Assembly (NCBI GenBank): GCA_016124195.1
Contig: WGOE01000002.1
Coordinates: 666,168-730,167 of the forward strand
Direction: 5' to 3'
Origin: a bacterium
Lineage (GTDB): Bacteria; Pseudomonadota; Alphaproteobacteria; Rhodobacterales; Rhodobacteraceae
Length of the DNA stretch: 64,000 nucleotides
Positions 53,758 to 63,100 of this stretch are shown here, piece by piece (the stretch's first letter is position 1; every line of letters begins with the position of its first letter). The notes under the pieces are model-generated. The model ran no database searches, was not told where the DNA came from, and saw nothing but the letters and a program-made list of their open reading frames with translations. The position numbers were made by a program, and so were the translations under genes.

Positions 53758-54357
53758 TCAGGCCTCTTCGGCCTCTGCCGCGACCAGACCGGCCGGAGCC
53801 GCGATATTGGCGATCACGAAATTCCGCGCGATGGTGGGCTTGGAACCTTCGGGCAGGATCGCATCGTTGATGTGGATCACATCGCCGATCACCTTGCCGG
53901 CCAGATCGACCGTGATGTGATCGGGGATATCGCCCGCGAGCACTTCAAGCTCGACTTCCGGGCGCACCACGGTCAGCGTGCCGCCACGCTTCAGGCCCGG
54001 GGCCGCGTCGTGGTTAATGAAGGTCACATGGATGTGCAGGACGATGCGCGATTCATCGTGCAGACGCATGAAGTCCACATGGGTCGGCTGGTCCTTGACC
54101 ACGTCGCGCTGAACGCCGCGGCAGATGACGTGAACGTCGTCCTGGCCCGGAACCTTCAGGTTGAAGAGGGTCTGCAGGAAGCGCCCGGCTTTCAGGTGCT
54201 TCAAGAGGTAGTTGTAACCGATCTTGATGGAAACCGGCTCCTGGCCGTCCCCATAAACGATTCCGGGTACATATCCTTCACGGCGAGTTTGACGAGCGGC
54301 CCCCTTGCCTGTCCCCGTCCGGACCTCGACGTTCAGATCAGCGATCTGGCGTGCCAT
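53758..54357 (-). CDS. rplY: Ribosomal protein bL25 / general stress protein Ctc
   Basis: A 199-residue two-domain bL25 (Ctc type). The N-terminal 5S rRNA-binding domain shows [29 protein letters not shown]; the C-terminal TL5 domain has [20 protein letters not shown] and [20 protein letters not shown], with an acidic Ala-rich tail. The ATG at 54357 has AGGAG upstream and MARQIADL is the usual start; the longer frame to 54399 is not used. Upstream of pth with an intervening terminator. Confidence 0.95.
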   Translation of the reverse strand: MARQIADLNVEVRTGTGKGAARQTRREGYVPGIVYGDGQEPVSIKIGYNYLLKHLKAGRFLQTLFNLKVPGQDDVHVICRGVQRDVVKDQPTHVDFMRLHDESRIVLHIHVTFINHDAAPGLKRGGTLTVVRPEVELEVLAGDIPDHITVDLAGKVIGDVIHINDAILPEGSKPTIARNFVIANIAAPAGLVAAEAEEA

Positions 54358-54490
54358 AGGTATTCTCCTGTTATAGTCCGCCATCCTCCAAGGGTGCATG
54401 GCGCGACCGGGGGGCTATAGCGGGGAAATGCGCCAAGGGAAAGCGCAAATCCCCAGGGTTTTCACGGTTTTTGACAGGACAAGTTGGGAA

Positions 54491-54874
54491 ATGGATGAAG
54501 AATTGCTCGCGGAGGCCCTGCAGGTGACGCGGCCCCGCCGGTTGTCGGCCACTGTCGAGGTCGCAAGCGTCGGCGCGGCGCTGCGCGCGGCGTCGGGCCG
54601 GATCTTTGCCGGGGTCTGCATCGACGCGGCCTGCGGCATCGGCTTTTGCGCCGAACATGGCGCCGTGGCTGCGATGATCACGGCGGGCGAAAGCCGGATT
54701 CTGGACCTTGTCGCCGTCGATGCCGCCGGAGCCATCCTGCCACCCTGCGGCCGCTGCCGCGAGCTTGTGGTGCAGGTCGATCCGGCCAATGGCGCAACCT
54801 GCGTGCTCTTGCCCGAAGGCAGCCGCCCGATGCGCGAGCTTCTGCCCGACCATTGGCTCTCGGTCCGCGGGTGA
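54491..54874 (+). CDS. Cytidine/blasticidin-S deaminase-like protein
   Basis: A 127-residue cytidine-deaminase-fold protein: zinc ligands and catalytic Glu in GFCAEHGAVAAMI (Cys53, Glu55) and PPCGRCRELV (Cys86, Cys89). The substrate-pocket N-terminal region (FAGVCIDAACGIG) differs from classical Cdd, so it may deaminate a modified nucleoside; blasticidin-S deaminase-like proteins are the nearest relatives I recall. ATG 54491 is preceded by TTGGGAA; the frame is open to 54398 but without a good start. Transcribed alone. Confidence 0.8.
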   Translation: MDEELLAEALQVTRPRRLSATVEVASVGAALRAASGRIFAGVCIDAACGIGFCAEHGAVAAMITAGESRILDLVAVDAAGAILPPCGRCRELVVQVDPANGATCVLLPEGSRPMRELLPDHWLSVRG

Positions 54875-55205
54875 AGGGTCCGCGTCGCCCGCCCAAGGGC
54901 CCCGATCTGAAAGGCGTGCGCTGAATTCCGCCGCGGATCACCTCCCGTGCCCGCAGTCGGCCCCACCCCGGCCCTGACATGGCCAAGCCCACTCCTCCTC
55001 CGCCTGACGACCCCCAATTTGCGCTTTGCCCCAACACTCCCGCCGGAGGCAGCGCCCGAGCCGGTTGGCCGCAGGCCAGAGGCGAGGTGAAAGGCTTGCG
55101 CCGCAGGCGCTCTGCCGGGATCGGGGCTGGCAAGATACGGCCGGGTTTGCTTGAGTTTCGCCCCGCGCGTGGCTACACAGAACCATAGGAATTGAGGGGA
55201 CACTC
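54875..55205 (+). promoter_or_regulatory. Gene-free stretch with candidate cysK promoter
   Basis: No convincing gene: the short open frames here have no ribosome-binding site and arginine/proline-rich composition typical of GC-rich noncoding DNA. Near the end TTGAGT (55151-55156) and TACACA (55174-55179) are spaced by 17 bp and would drive cysK, whose ATG is preceded by GAGGGGA. Confidence 0.5.
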
Positions 55206-56240
55206 ATGCGCATCCACAGCGATCTGGCCGATACCATCGGCAACACGCCGCTTCTGAAGCTCAAAAGGGCCTCCGAACTGACCGGCTGCACGATCTTGGG
55301 CAAATGCGAGTTTCTCAACCCCGGGCAATCGGTCAAGGATCGCGCAGCGCTTTTCATCATCAAGGATGCCGTGGCGCGCGGGCTCTTGAAGCCGGGCGGC
55401 ACGATCGTCGAGGGCACGGCCGGCAACACCGGGATCGGGCTCGCCCTGGTCGGCGCCTCGATGGGCTTTCGCACTGTGATCGTGATTCCCGAAACCCAAA
55501 GCCAGGAAAAGAAAGACATGCTGCGGCTGGCCGGGGCCGAACTGGTCCAGGTGCCTGCCGTGCCCTACCGGAACCCCAACAACTACGTCCGCTATTCTGG
55601 CCGACTGGCAGAGGCACTGGCACGCACCGAACCGAACGGCGCTATCTGGGCCAACCAGTTCGACAACGTGGCCAACCGCCAGGCCCATATCGAAACCACT
55701 GGCCCCGAGATATGGGAGCAGACCGGCGGCAAGGTCGACGGGTTCATCTGTGCTGTGGGTTCGGGCGGCACGCTTGCGGGTGTCGGCATGGCCCTGCAGC
55801 CCAAGGGCGTCAAGATCGGACTGGCCGATCCCGAGGGCGCCGCACTGCATGCCTTCTACACGACCGGGAAATTCGAATCCCCCGGCTCGTCGATCACCGA
55901 GGGTATCGGGCAGGGCCGCATCACCGCCAACCTCGAAGGCTTCACGCCCGATTACAGCTACCGCATCCCCGATGCCGAGGCGCTGCCTCTGGTGTTTGAG
56001 ATGCTGGAAGATGAGGGCATCTGCCTTGGGGGTTCATCGGGCATCAACATCGCCGGCGCCATCCGCATGGGGCGCGAGATGGGACCGGGCAAGACCATCG
56101 TCACCATCCTGTGCGATTACGGCAACCGCTATCAGAGCAAGCTCTTCAACCCGACCTTCCTGAAGGAAAAGGGTCTGCCGGTGCCCGCCTGGCTCGACCG
56201 CGCCCCCGCCACCATCCCGACGGTCTTCGAGGACGCATGA
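55206..56240 (+). CDS. cysK: Cysteine synthase A
   Basis: A 344-residue PLP enzyme of the O-acetylserine sulfhydrylase family: IGNTPLLKLKR, the PLP Lys44 in FLNPGQSVKDRAA, the phosphate loop GTAGNTGIGLAL (with Ala where Ser is common in TSGNTG), VGSGGTLAGVGMAL and GGSSGINIAGA with the PLP-ring Ser. It makes cysteine from O-acetylserine and sulfide. The stop overlaps the MscS-family gene (ATGA). Confidence 0.93.
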   Translation: MRIHSDLADTIGNTPLLKLKRASELTGCTILGKCEFLNPGQSVKDRAALFIIKDAVARGLLKPGGTIVEGTAGNTGIGLALVGASMGFRTVIVIPETQSQEKKDMLRLAGAELVQVPAVPYRNPNNYVRYSGRLAEALARTEPNGAIWANQFDNVANRQAHIETTGPEIWEQTGGKVDGFICAVGSGGTLAGVGMALQPKGVKIGLADPEGAALHAFYTTGKFESPGSSITEGIGQGRITANLEGFTPDYSYRIPDAEALPLVFEMLEDEGICLGGSSGINIAGAIRMGREMGPGKTIVTILCDYGNRYQSKLFNPTFLKEKGLPVPAWLDRAPATIPTVFEDA

Positions 56241-58915
56241 CGGCTCTTGGCCAGATGCGAGGTCATCTGGGCAGAATCTTTCGGGCCCTTGCCGCCGTGA
56301 CGGCGAAGGACGGCGCGTGCCGGTGGGGCAGAGAGGCCGCTCTTGCGGCCCTGATGTCCTGCGCGCTTTGGGCCGGTGCGGCGCTGGCCCAGGACAATCC
56401 GGTGATCTCAGGCGGCGCGCCGCCGGGCCAGCCCTCGGTCAAGGTGCACGCCGACGGTTCGGGCGCCCTGATCCCCGAGGTGCAGCGCGCACCCGAGGCC
56501 ACGGCCCCGGTGCTGGTGCCCGATGCCACGCAGGGAGCTGTCGATGCGACCGACCAGCCGGCCTCGGGCGGCTTTGCGCCCAAGGCCGGCGCCGCCCCGC
56601 CCAAGCCTGTCGCCTCGGGCGGGTCCAGCGGCGGCGCGCTGGATTTTCAGGGCTGGGAGCGCATGGCGACCCGGGCCGAAACCGCCATCGGCAATTCCAG
56701 CCTGACCAATCTTGCGCTGGAGAACCTGCGGCTTGAACTGACGCGCTGGCGCGAACAGTTCCAGGTCGCGCAATCGGCAAATGCGACGCGGATCTCCACG
56801 CTCAAGGACCAGATCTCGGCCCTGGGCGCCGTGCCCGCCGATGGCACGGCCGAACAGCCCGAAATCGCCTCGCGGCGCGAAGAGCTGAACGCGCAGATGG
56901 CGCGCCTTCAGGCCCCCGGCCTCGCCGCGGATGAGGCCTATCGCCGCGCCGACGGACTGATCCGCGAGATCGACCGCGCCCTGCGCGAACGCCAGGCCGA
57001 CGAATTGCTGAAACTCTGGCCCAATCCGCTGTATCCCGGCAACTGGAGCGATGCGCTGACCGCCCTGTCGCAGGCCGCGCTGACGCTGTGGAGCGAGACG
57101 GCGGCGCGCTGGGTCGATCCGATCGCGCGGCGCAGGCTGGCCGACAGTCTGCCGCTGATCCTGCCCCTGCTGGTCTTTGCCATTGCGGCGCTGGGGCGCG
57201 GCCGCACCTGGGTGGACCGTCTGGTGCAGATGCTGCAGGGCAGTTCCAAGGCGCGCGGGCGGCGGATCTGGGGGCTTGTGGCCTCGCTGGGGCTGGTGGG
57301 CGTGCCGGTCCTCGGGGTGCTGGCGCTGGCCAAGGCCCTGGAGCTTTCGGGGCTTCTGGGCACGGTGGGCTTGCAGATCGCCGGCGCGCTGGGCCAGATC
57401 GGGCTGACGCTGTATTCCGCCGTCTGGCTGGGCGTGCGCATCTTTCCGGTGGCCGAGACGCCCGGCGCGCTGTTCGACCTTTCGCCCGAGCGGCGGGCCG
57501 GGGGGCGGCTTCTGACCGCGGCGTTCGGCGCACTTCTGGCGCTGGGCCAGTTGCGCCGCGCCGCCCTGTCCGAGATCGACGTCACGGATGCGGGCACCGC
57601 GGTTCTGAACTTTCCCTTCGTCCTGATCGGGGGACTGTTGCTGGTGCGGCTGGGCCAGCTGATGCGCGCGGCCCCCTTGCCCGAGGCCGAGGACGGCAAG
57701 TCGAACTACCGCCGCACGCTGATCGCCACCATGATCCGCGCCGTCATCTTCTGCGGGCTGGCCGGACCGGTGCTGGCGGCGATCGGCTATATCTCGGCCG
57801 GGGCGTCGCTGGTCTTTCCGGCGGCGCTGACGCTGGGGCTCGCGGCGCTTTTGTATCTGGCGCAGCGCCTCGTCACCGATCTTTACAATCTGGTCATGCG
57901 CACCGATGGCGCGGCCGAACAGGATGCGCTGGCGCCGGTGCTGATCGGCTTTGGTCTGGTTCTGGGCTCGCTGCCGATCTTTGCCCTGATCTGGGGCGTG
58001 CGCGTTTCGGACCTGACCGAGTTGTGGACCCGGTTTCAGGAAGGCTTCCAGCTGGGCGCGACCCGGATTTCGCCCACCGATTTCCTGTTCTTCGCCGTGG
58101 TCTTCGCCATCGGCCTGTCGCTGACCCGGGTGGTGCAGGGGGCGATGAAATCCTCGGTCCTGCCGCGTACCGGCCTCGATCACGGCGCGCAGAACGCCAT
58201 CGTGTCGGGCCTGGGCTATGCGGGGATCTTCGTCTCGGCGCTGGTGGCCATCGATTCCACCGGGATCGACCTGTCGGGCCTGGCCATCGTTGCCGGCGCT
58301 TTGTCGGTCGGCATCGGGTTCGGCCTGCAGAACATCGTGTCGAACTTCGTTTCGGGCATCATCCTTCTGATCGAACGCCCGGTGTCCGAGGGCGACTGGA
58401 TCGAGGTCGGCACCGTGCAGGGCATCGTTCAGGCCATCTCGGTCCGCTCGACCCGGATCCAGACCTTTGACCGCGCCGATGTGATCGTGCCGAATTCGGA
58501 CCTGATCTCGGGCCGGGTCACCAACTGGACGCGGTTTTCGCTGACCGGGCGGCTGATCGTGCCGGTGACGGTGCCCTATACCGAAGACAGCCGCCGCGTC
58601 GCCCGCATCCTGCGCGAGATCGCCGAGGCGCAGCCTCTGGTCCTGTTGTCGCCACGGCCATCTGTCGTGCTGATGGGCTTCACCGACGAGGTGATGTCCT
58701 TCGAGGTCCGCATGATCCTGCGTGACGTGAACTTTCAGCTTGATGTGCGCACCGAGATGAACCACCAGATCGCCGAACGGTTCAAGGCCGAGCACATCCC
58801 CTTCAGCAACTATCACCGCGCCTACATGAAGCGCAGCGACCGCGAGGCCGTTGCGGCGCCCCCGCAGCCCGCCGCCTTGCCCGATGACACATCCGACGAT
58901 TCCGAAGAGGTTTGA
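56237..58915 (+). CDS. DUF3772 mechanosensitive (MscS-family) ion channel
   Basis: An 892-residue large MscS protein. Order: signal-like segment (about 33-52, ALAALMSCALWAGAALAQ), periplasmic DUF3772 region with coiled coil (about 135-290), about ten membrane helices (about 300-690), then the MscS core with the pore-lining helix and LAIVAGALSVGIGFGLQNIVSNFVSGIILLIERP, the beta domain (GDWIEVGTVQGIVQAISVRS, DRADVIVPNSDLISGRVTNW) and C-terminal alpha/beta domain. It should release osmolytes on hypo-osmotic shock. It begins inside the cysK stop and is followed by alaX. Confidence 0.92.
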   Translation: MTALGQMRGHLGRIFRALAAVTAKDGACRWGREAALAALMSCALWAGAALAQDNPVISGGAPPGQPSVKVHADGSGALIPEVQRAPEATAPVLVPDATQGAVDATDQPASGGFAPKAGAAPPKPVASGGSSGGALDFQGWERMATRAETAIGNSSLTNLALENLRLELTRWREQFQVAQSANATRISTLKDQISALGAVPADGTAEQPEIASRREELNAQMARLQAPGLAADEAYRRADGLIREIDRALRERQADELLKLWPNPLYPGNWSDALTALSQAALTLWSETAARWVDPIARRRLADSLPLILPLLVFAIAALGRGRTWVDRLVQMLQGSSKARGRRIWGLVASLGLVGVPVLGVLALAKALELSGLLGTVGLQIAGALGQIGLTLYSAVWLGVRIFPVAETPGALFDLSPERRAGGRLLTAAFGALLALGQLRRAALSEIDVTDAGTAVLNFPFVLIGGLLLVRLGQLMRAAPLPEAEDGKSNYRRTLIATMIRAVIFCGLAGPVLAAIGYISAGASLVFPAALTLGLAALLYLAQRLVTDLYNLVMRTDGAAEQDALAPVLIGFGLVLGSLPIFALIWGVRVSDLTELWTRFQEGFQLGATRISPTDFLFFAVVFAIGLSLTRVVQGAMKSSVLPRTGLDHGAQNAIVSGLGYAGIFVSALVAIDSTGIDLSGLAIVAGALSVGIGFGLQNIVSNFVSGIILLIERPVSEGDWIEVGTVQGIVQAISVRSTRIQTFDRADVIVPNSDLISGRVTNWTRFSLTGRLIVPVTVPYTEDSRRVARILREIAEAQPLVLLSPRPSVVLMGFTDEVMSFEVRMILRDVNFQLDVRTEMNHQIAERFKAEHIPFSNYHRAYMKRSDREAVAAPPQPAALPDDTSDDSEEV

Positions 58916-58917
58916 CC

Positions 58918-59649
58918 GTGACTTCGCCCCTGCCCACCGCGCTTTTGTTCCGTGACGACAGCTATCTGACCGAGGCCGAGGCCAAGGTTCTGGCCCATAC
59001 GCCCGAGGGCGGCATCGTCGTCTCGGCGTCGGTCTTCTATCCGACCGGCGGCGGCCAGCCCGGCGACAGCGGCACGATCGCCTGGGCCGGCGGCCAGATG
59101 GCGATTGCGACCGCCGTCAAGGTGGAGCAGGGCGGCGTGGCCCTGGTCCCGGCCGAGCCGCGTTCCATGCCGCCGGTCGGTGCCCGCCTGACCCAGCGCA
59201 TCGACTGGGACCGCCGCTATCGCCACATGCGCGTGCACACCGCCCTGCACCTTCTGTCGGTTGTGATCCCGCTGCCGGTGACCGGGGGCCAGATCGGCTC
59301 CGACAAGGGCAGGCTCGACTTCGACATGCCCGAGGCGCCGACCGAGGCCGAAGCGTGGACCGAGGCGCTCAACCGCCTGATCGACCGCGATCTGGCCGTG
59401 ACCCAGACCTGGATCACGGACGAGGAGCTTTTTGCCAATCCGGGACTGGTCAAGACGATGAAGGTGGCCCCCCCGATGGGCCAGGGCCGCGTGCGCCTGA
59501 TCCGCATCGGTGAGGGCGCGGACCAGATCGACCTGCAACCCTGCGGCGGCACCCATGTGGCGCGCCTTGGCGAGATCGGCCGCGTGGCGATCGGCAGGAT
59601 CGAGAAGAAGGGCCGCCAGAACCGCCGGGTGACGCTCGAACTTTCCTGA
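58918..59649 (+). CDS. AlaX-type trans-editing alanyl-tRNA deacylase
   Basis: A 243-residue AlaX (AlaRS second additional domain) protein: VFYPTGGGQPGDSGTI, the zinc motif HTALH (in RVHTALHLLSVV) and CGGTH (in LQPCGGTHVARLGEIG). It hydrolyses Ser- or Gly-mischarged tRNA-Ala. The GTG at 58918, seven bases after AGAGG, is the start and overlaps the end of the channel gene region by none; a TTG at 58912 inside the previous gene is less likely. A tRNA-Ser gene follows 49 bp downstream. Confidence 0.92.
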   Translation: MTSPLPTALLFRDDSYLTEAEAKVLAHTPEGGIVVSASVFYPTGGGQPGDSGTIAWAGGQMAIATAVKVEQGGVALVPAEPRSMPPVGARLTQRIDWDRRYRHMRVHTALHLLSVVIPLPVTGGQIGSDKGRLDFDMPEAPTEAEAWTEALNRLIDRDLAVTQTWITDEELFANPGLVKTMKVAPPMGQGRVRLIRIGEGADQIDLQPCGGTHVARLGEIGRVAIGRIEKKGRQNRRVTLELS

Positions 59650-59698
59650 GCTGCCCCCTTGCATCCCGCCTCGGCCCCCGTGTAAACAGCCCCGCAAC

Positions 59699-59788
59699 GG
59701 ACAGGTGGCCGAGTGGTCGAAGGCGCACGCCTGGAAAGTGTGTAGGCGGGGAACCGTCTCGAGGGTTCGAATCCCTCTCTGTCCGCCA
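59699..59788 (+). tRNA. tRNA-Ser (GGA)
   Basis: A 90-nt class II tRNA: acceptor GGACAGG/TCTGTCC, anticodon loop CTGGAAA (anticodon GGA), a long variable arm, T-arm GAGGG TTCGAAT CCCTC, G73 and encoded CCA (59786-59788). The gene's 3' end is the likely integration site of the element that follows. Confidence 0.96.
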
Positions 59789-60188
59789 ATCACCATTGAA
59801 ATCATTGAATTATTTGCGGGTTTTGTCGGTTTACCCCACAAATAACCCCACAAAGAAAAAACGCTTGGCCCGGGGGGCGTCAAATGTCTGGGCCGAGAGG
59901 CGCCGGGACCGTATGGGCAGTTTCTTTCGTTCACTAATACATTTTTTTCCTCATGCGCGCGCGAGCATCTTGATGGGACAGAAGGGCACGGGCCGGCGGG
60001 CTATTGGCGCGAAGTCTTGCGCTGCGCTTTCGGCCTGCGCGGGGTGGTGACGGTGGTTGCGCAACTCGGCATCGAAATTGCGTGTCCCCCCCGACAGTGA
60101 GACCTTGATATTGTCCGTTTACGACTCGGACAGGACCAAGCCGGTTCCTCGGGTTACTGCCCCAAGACGTCTTGGCCCCCGATCATGC
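59789..60188 (+). other. Gene-free junction after tRNA-Ser (probable left end of an integrated element)
   Basis: No gene is supported here. The first 70 bp are AT-rich compared with the surroundings and carry tandem direct repeats; the remainder is GC-rich with no ribosome-binding site. No integrase is visible in the window, and no second copy of the tRNA 3' end occurs to its right, so the other end of the element must lie beyond 64000. Confidence 0.55.
59833..59854 (+). repeat. Tandem direct repeats beside tRNA-Ser
   Basis: ACCCCACAAA occurs twice (59833-59842, 59845-59854) with a 12-bp period, 45 bp after the tRNA-Ser end. Short direct repeats at this place are typical of integrase arm-binding sites. 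Confidence 0.55.
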
Positions 60189-63100
60189 TCAGGCGGCAAA
60201 GCGACCGCCTTCGACCAGGCGGGCATGGCCCAAGAGGGTCAGGGTTTCCAAGAGGGGTTGGACGGTGGTTTGGCGCAGGCGTTGGAAGCGGCGGGCCACT
60301 TGGTCGGGGCTGGCCTCTCCCATGTCTTGCAGGGTGGCGCGCGAGACCGCGAATTGTTCGGGCAGGGTTTTGGGCCAAGGGGCCTTGGTCGAGGTTTCTG
60401 CCGGGCCGAGGTCCATGGTCACGGTCTCGCCCTTGGCGGCCACGGCACGGCCTGCGGGGTTCTGATAGTCGGGGCGCAGCCAGCGGATCAGGCCACGGGC
60501 TTCCTCGGCGGCGCGCTCGTGGTTGAGGTCCACCAGCCGTTGCAGGATTTCGGCGTCGGGGAGGTCAACGGGCCAGCCATAGGCTGCGGCCACCTCGGCG
60601 TCGATGCGGTCGTGAATGTCGCGCAGGATGCCGATCAGGCCTTGGTCATAAATCTCGCGGTCCTTGCCCTCGATCCGCTCCCCGACGCGGAGTTTTTCCA
60701 GAACGTTATACATCCCCGTCAGGGTCAGCTTGGGGTGGGCGGCTTGTTGCGCCTTGCGGTGGGCGTCGAGTTCCTCGCCCAAGGCGCGCAGGCGGCTGGT
60801 TTGGGTCTCGGTGGGGGTTGGGAAGGGAAAGGGGTCGAAGCACTTGGACTTTGCGTAAACTGGGTCATTGCCGACCCCTAGCCAACTTCCAGCGGCAAGG
60901 GACCACGTGACATGGAAGCGGGATGCCAGTGCCGAAAGCCAAACCGCGTCATCCAGTGCAAAGACAATCAACTTGTTGTCGGGCAGTGTCTCAGCGCCTA
61001 GAAACTGGAACATGCGATGCTTGGAGGTTTCTACTGTCACGAGATAGCGCGAAACACTGTCAAGCGCCGGTCGAAAAGTGCTTAGAGGCTCACCAAAGAG
61101 CCACCATTTTTCGCGGCGTCCGGCCCGATTGTTCAGGTCGCGTTCCGGTTTAACTGTGTCTAGAACGTGCTGATAAGTTGCAGGGAATTTGCTACGCAAC
61201 TCAGCCTCGGTCAGCCCGAAGAGGTCGATTACCATTGCTTCCCTGGGGGTCGTGTTTATGTCCCGCCCGTTGCGATAGGGCCTGATATGTTTTTCCAGAC
61301 CTGGAACCGATCCACGCCCCAAAGCCGTTGCTTCTGCTGGTGTCACGATGAAACCCGCACCAAAGAGCATCACACCCCTAGTGGCTAGCCCTTCGTTCGC
61401 ACGAAGCGCCACTGCCCCCGCCACGTCGGCCCCGATCCGCAGATCGGCAAAGACCTTTCCCTTTTCAATCGAGAAGGTGACGGGGCGGCCCTCGGCTTCT
61501 TCTTCTCCCTTCCGTTCCTCAATGATGGTTAGCAGGCGGCCCGGTTCCCGGCCCAGAGCAGCCACGGTCATTGAAATGCGTACAGCGGCCTTTCCATCTT
61601 CTGCCTCCGCCCAAGGATGGTCGGGGATGGCAAATAACAGCGAAAGTGGCAATTTCTCATCGGCCAGGTGCGGCTCGATCACACGGCGGTTGAAAGTCTG
61701 CCGCAGGGAGTTGGTTGCAATGAAGCCAAAGCGGCGGGTACCTTTTGCCTTGGTCTTTTCGGTGGCTGGCTTGTATCCCCGGGCGGCCTGCGCCGCCTTT
61801 TCCCACCAAAACATAACGAAGTCTGAACTGTCCGGCACCTTCGGATAGGCGTTTCGCACCGCCTCAGTGTAGCCGTCGCCTAAGTCTTCGCGCATCTTGC
61901 TGGCCCCGATGAAGGGCGGGTTTCCGATGATGAAATCAGCCTCGGGCCAAGTGGCGGGGGCGGGTTTGAGATAGTCATAGACCTGCACGCGGGCGGCGGG
62001 GTCTGGCACATCCTCGCCCGTGACCGGGTGGCGGGTGGTGGTTTCGCCATCCCAGCGGGTGACGGGCTTGCCTTGGGCGTCCAACCGGGGCCTGCGGCTG
62101 GCCCAGGTCAGCACGGCATCGCGGTTTTCGATGTTCTTGAAGTCGCGCAGCACGGGTTCGGCGGGACTGGCGCGGCCATGGGTGCGGAAGTGCCATTGCA
62201 GATAGCCGATCCACAGCACCAGTTCAGCCACGGCGGCGGCCCAGGGGTTCACCTCAAGCCCAAGGAATTGGTGGGGGTCGACTGTGTGGCCTGCCAGCGA
62301 GAGGGCGGTTTGATCTTCGCCCAGTTCGGCCAGAAGGGCGGTCACTTCGCCTTCGAGGCGTTTCATCAGTTCTAGGGCGACATAGAGGAAGTTGCCCGAT
62401 CCGCAGGCAGGGTCGAGAACGCGGATTTCGCAAAGCTGGCGGTGAAAGGCGCGCACGGTGTCGCGGGCGTCCTCCATCTTGCCCTCGCGCGCCAAGGTCA
62501 GGGCCGAGGCTTGCACATTGGCCCAGTCGGCGCGCAAGGGTTCCATGAGGGTGGGGGCCACAAGGCGTTCGACATAGGCGCGGGGGGTGTAATGCGCGCC
62601 CAGCTTGTGGCGGTCTTTCGGGGAAAGGGCACGCTCTAGCAGGGTGCCAAAGATCGCCGGTTCCACCTCGCGCCAGTCGCGGCTGGCGGCCTCGATCAAG
62701 AGGGAAAGCTGGATTTCGGACAAGGGCAGGGCATCGGCATCCTTGAACAGGCCGCCGTTGAAGCGTTTGAGGTCGGTTGTCAGGACAGTTGAGAAGCCCC
62801 CGGTGTCCATGGTCTGCCATAGGGATTTGAGCATGGGGGCGGCGTGGTCAGGATGGCCCCGCAGGCGTTTGAGCAGATCGGTAAAGCTGCTTTTCGGGAT
62901 AAGCTCCACGTCCTCGGCAAACATGGTGAACAGGCAGCGCATGAGGAAGCGGGCTACCGCTTCGGAGGGGTGCCCCTTTCCCTCGAAGGAGACGCCCAGC
63001 GCAGCCAGTCGGTCGGACACCTCGCGCGTGACGCGCGCAGAGGTCTTGGCGGGGTCGAGGGCGTGCGGGTTCGTCCAGATCAGGCGCAGGCGTTCACGGG

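Noticed and set aside
54979..55188. Plus-strand open frame of 69 codons before cysK
   Set aside because: No start signal; covers the candidate cysK promoter.
58822..59934. Minus-strand open frame of 370 codons through tRNA-Ser
   Set aside because: It is antisense to alaX and to a clear tRNA; the RGIRTLE stretch is the well-known false translation of a tRNA complement.
59796..60050. Plus-strand open frame of 84 codons after tRNA-Ser
   Set aside because: No ribosome-binding site and no similarity I recognise; more likely the junction of an integrated element.
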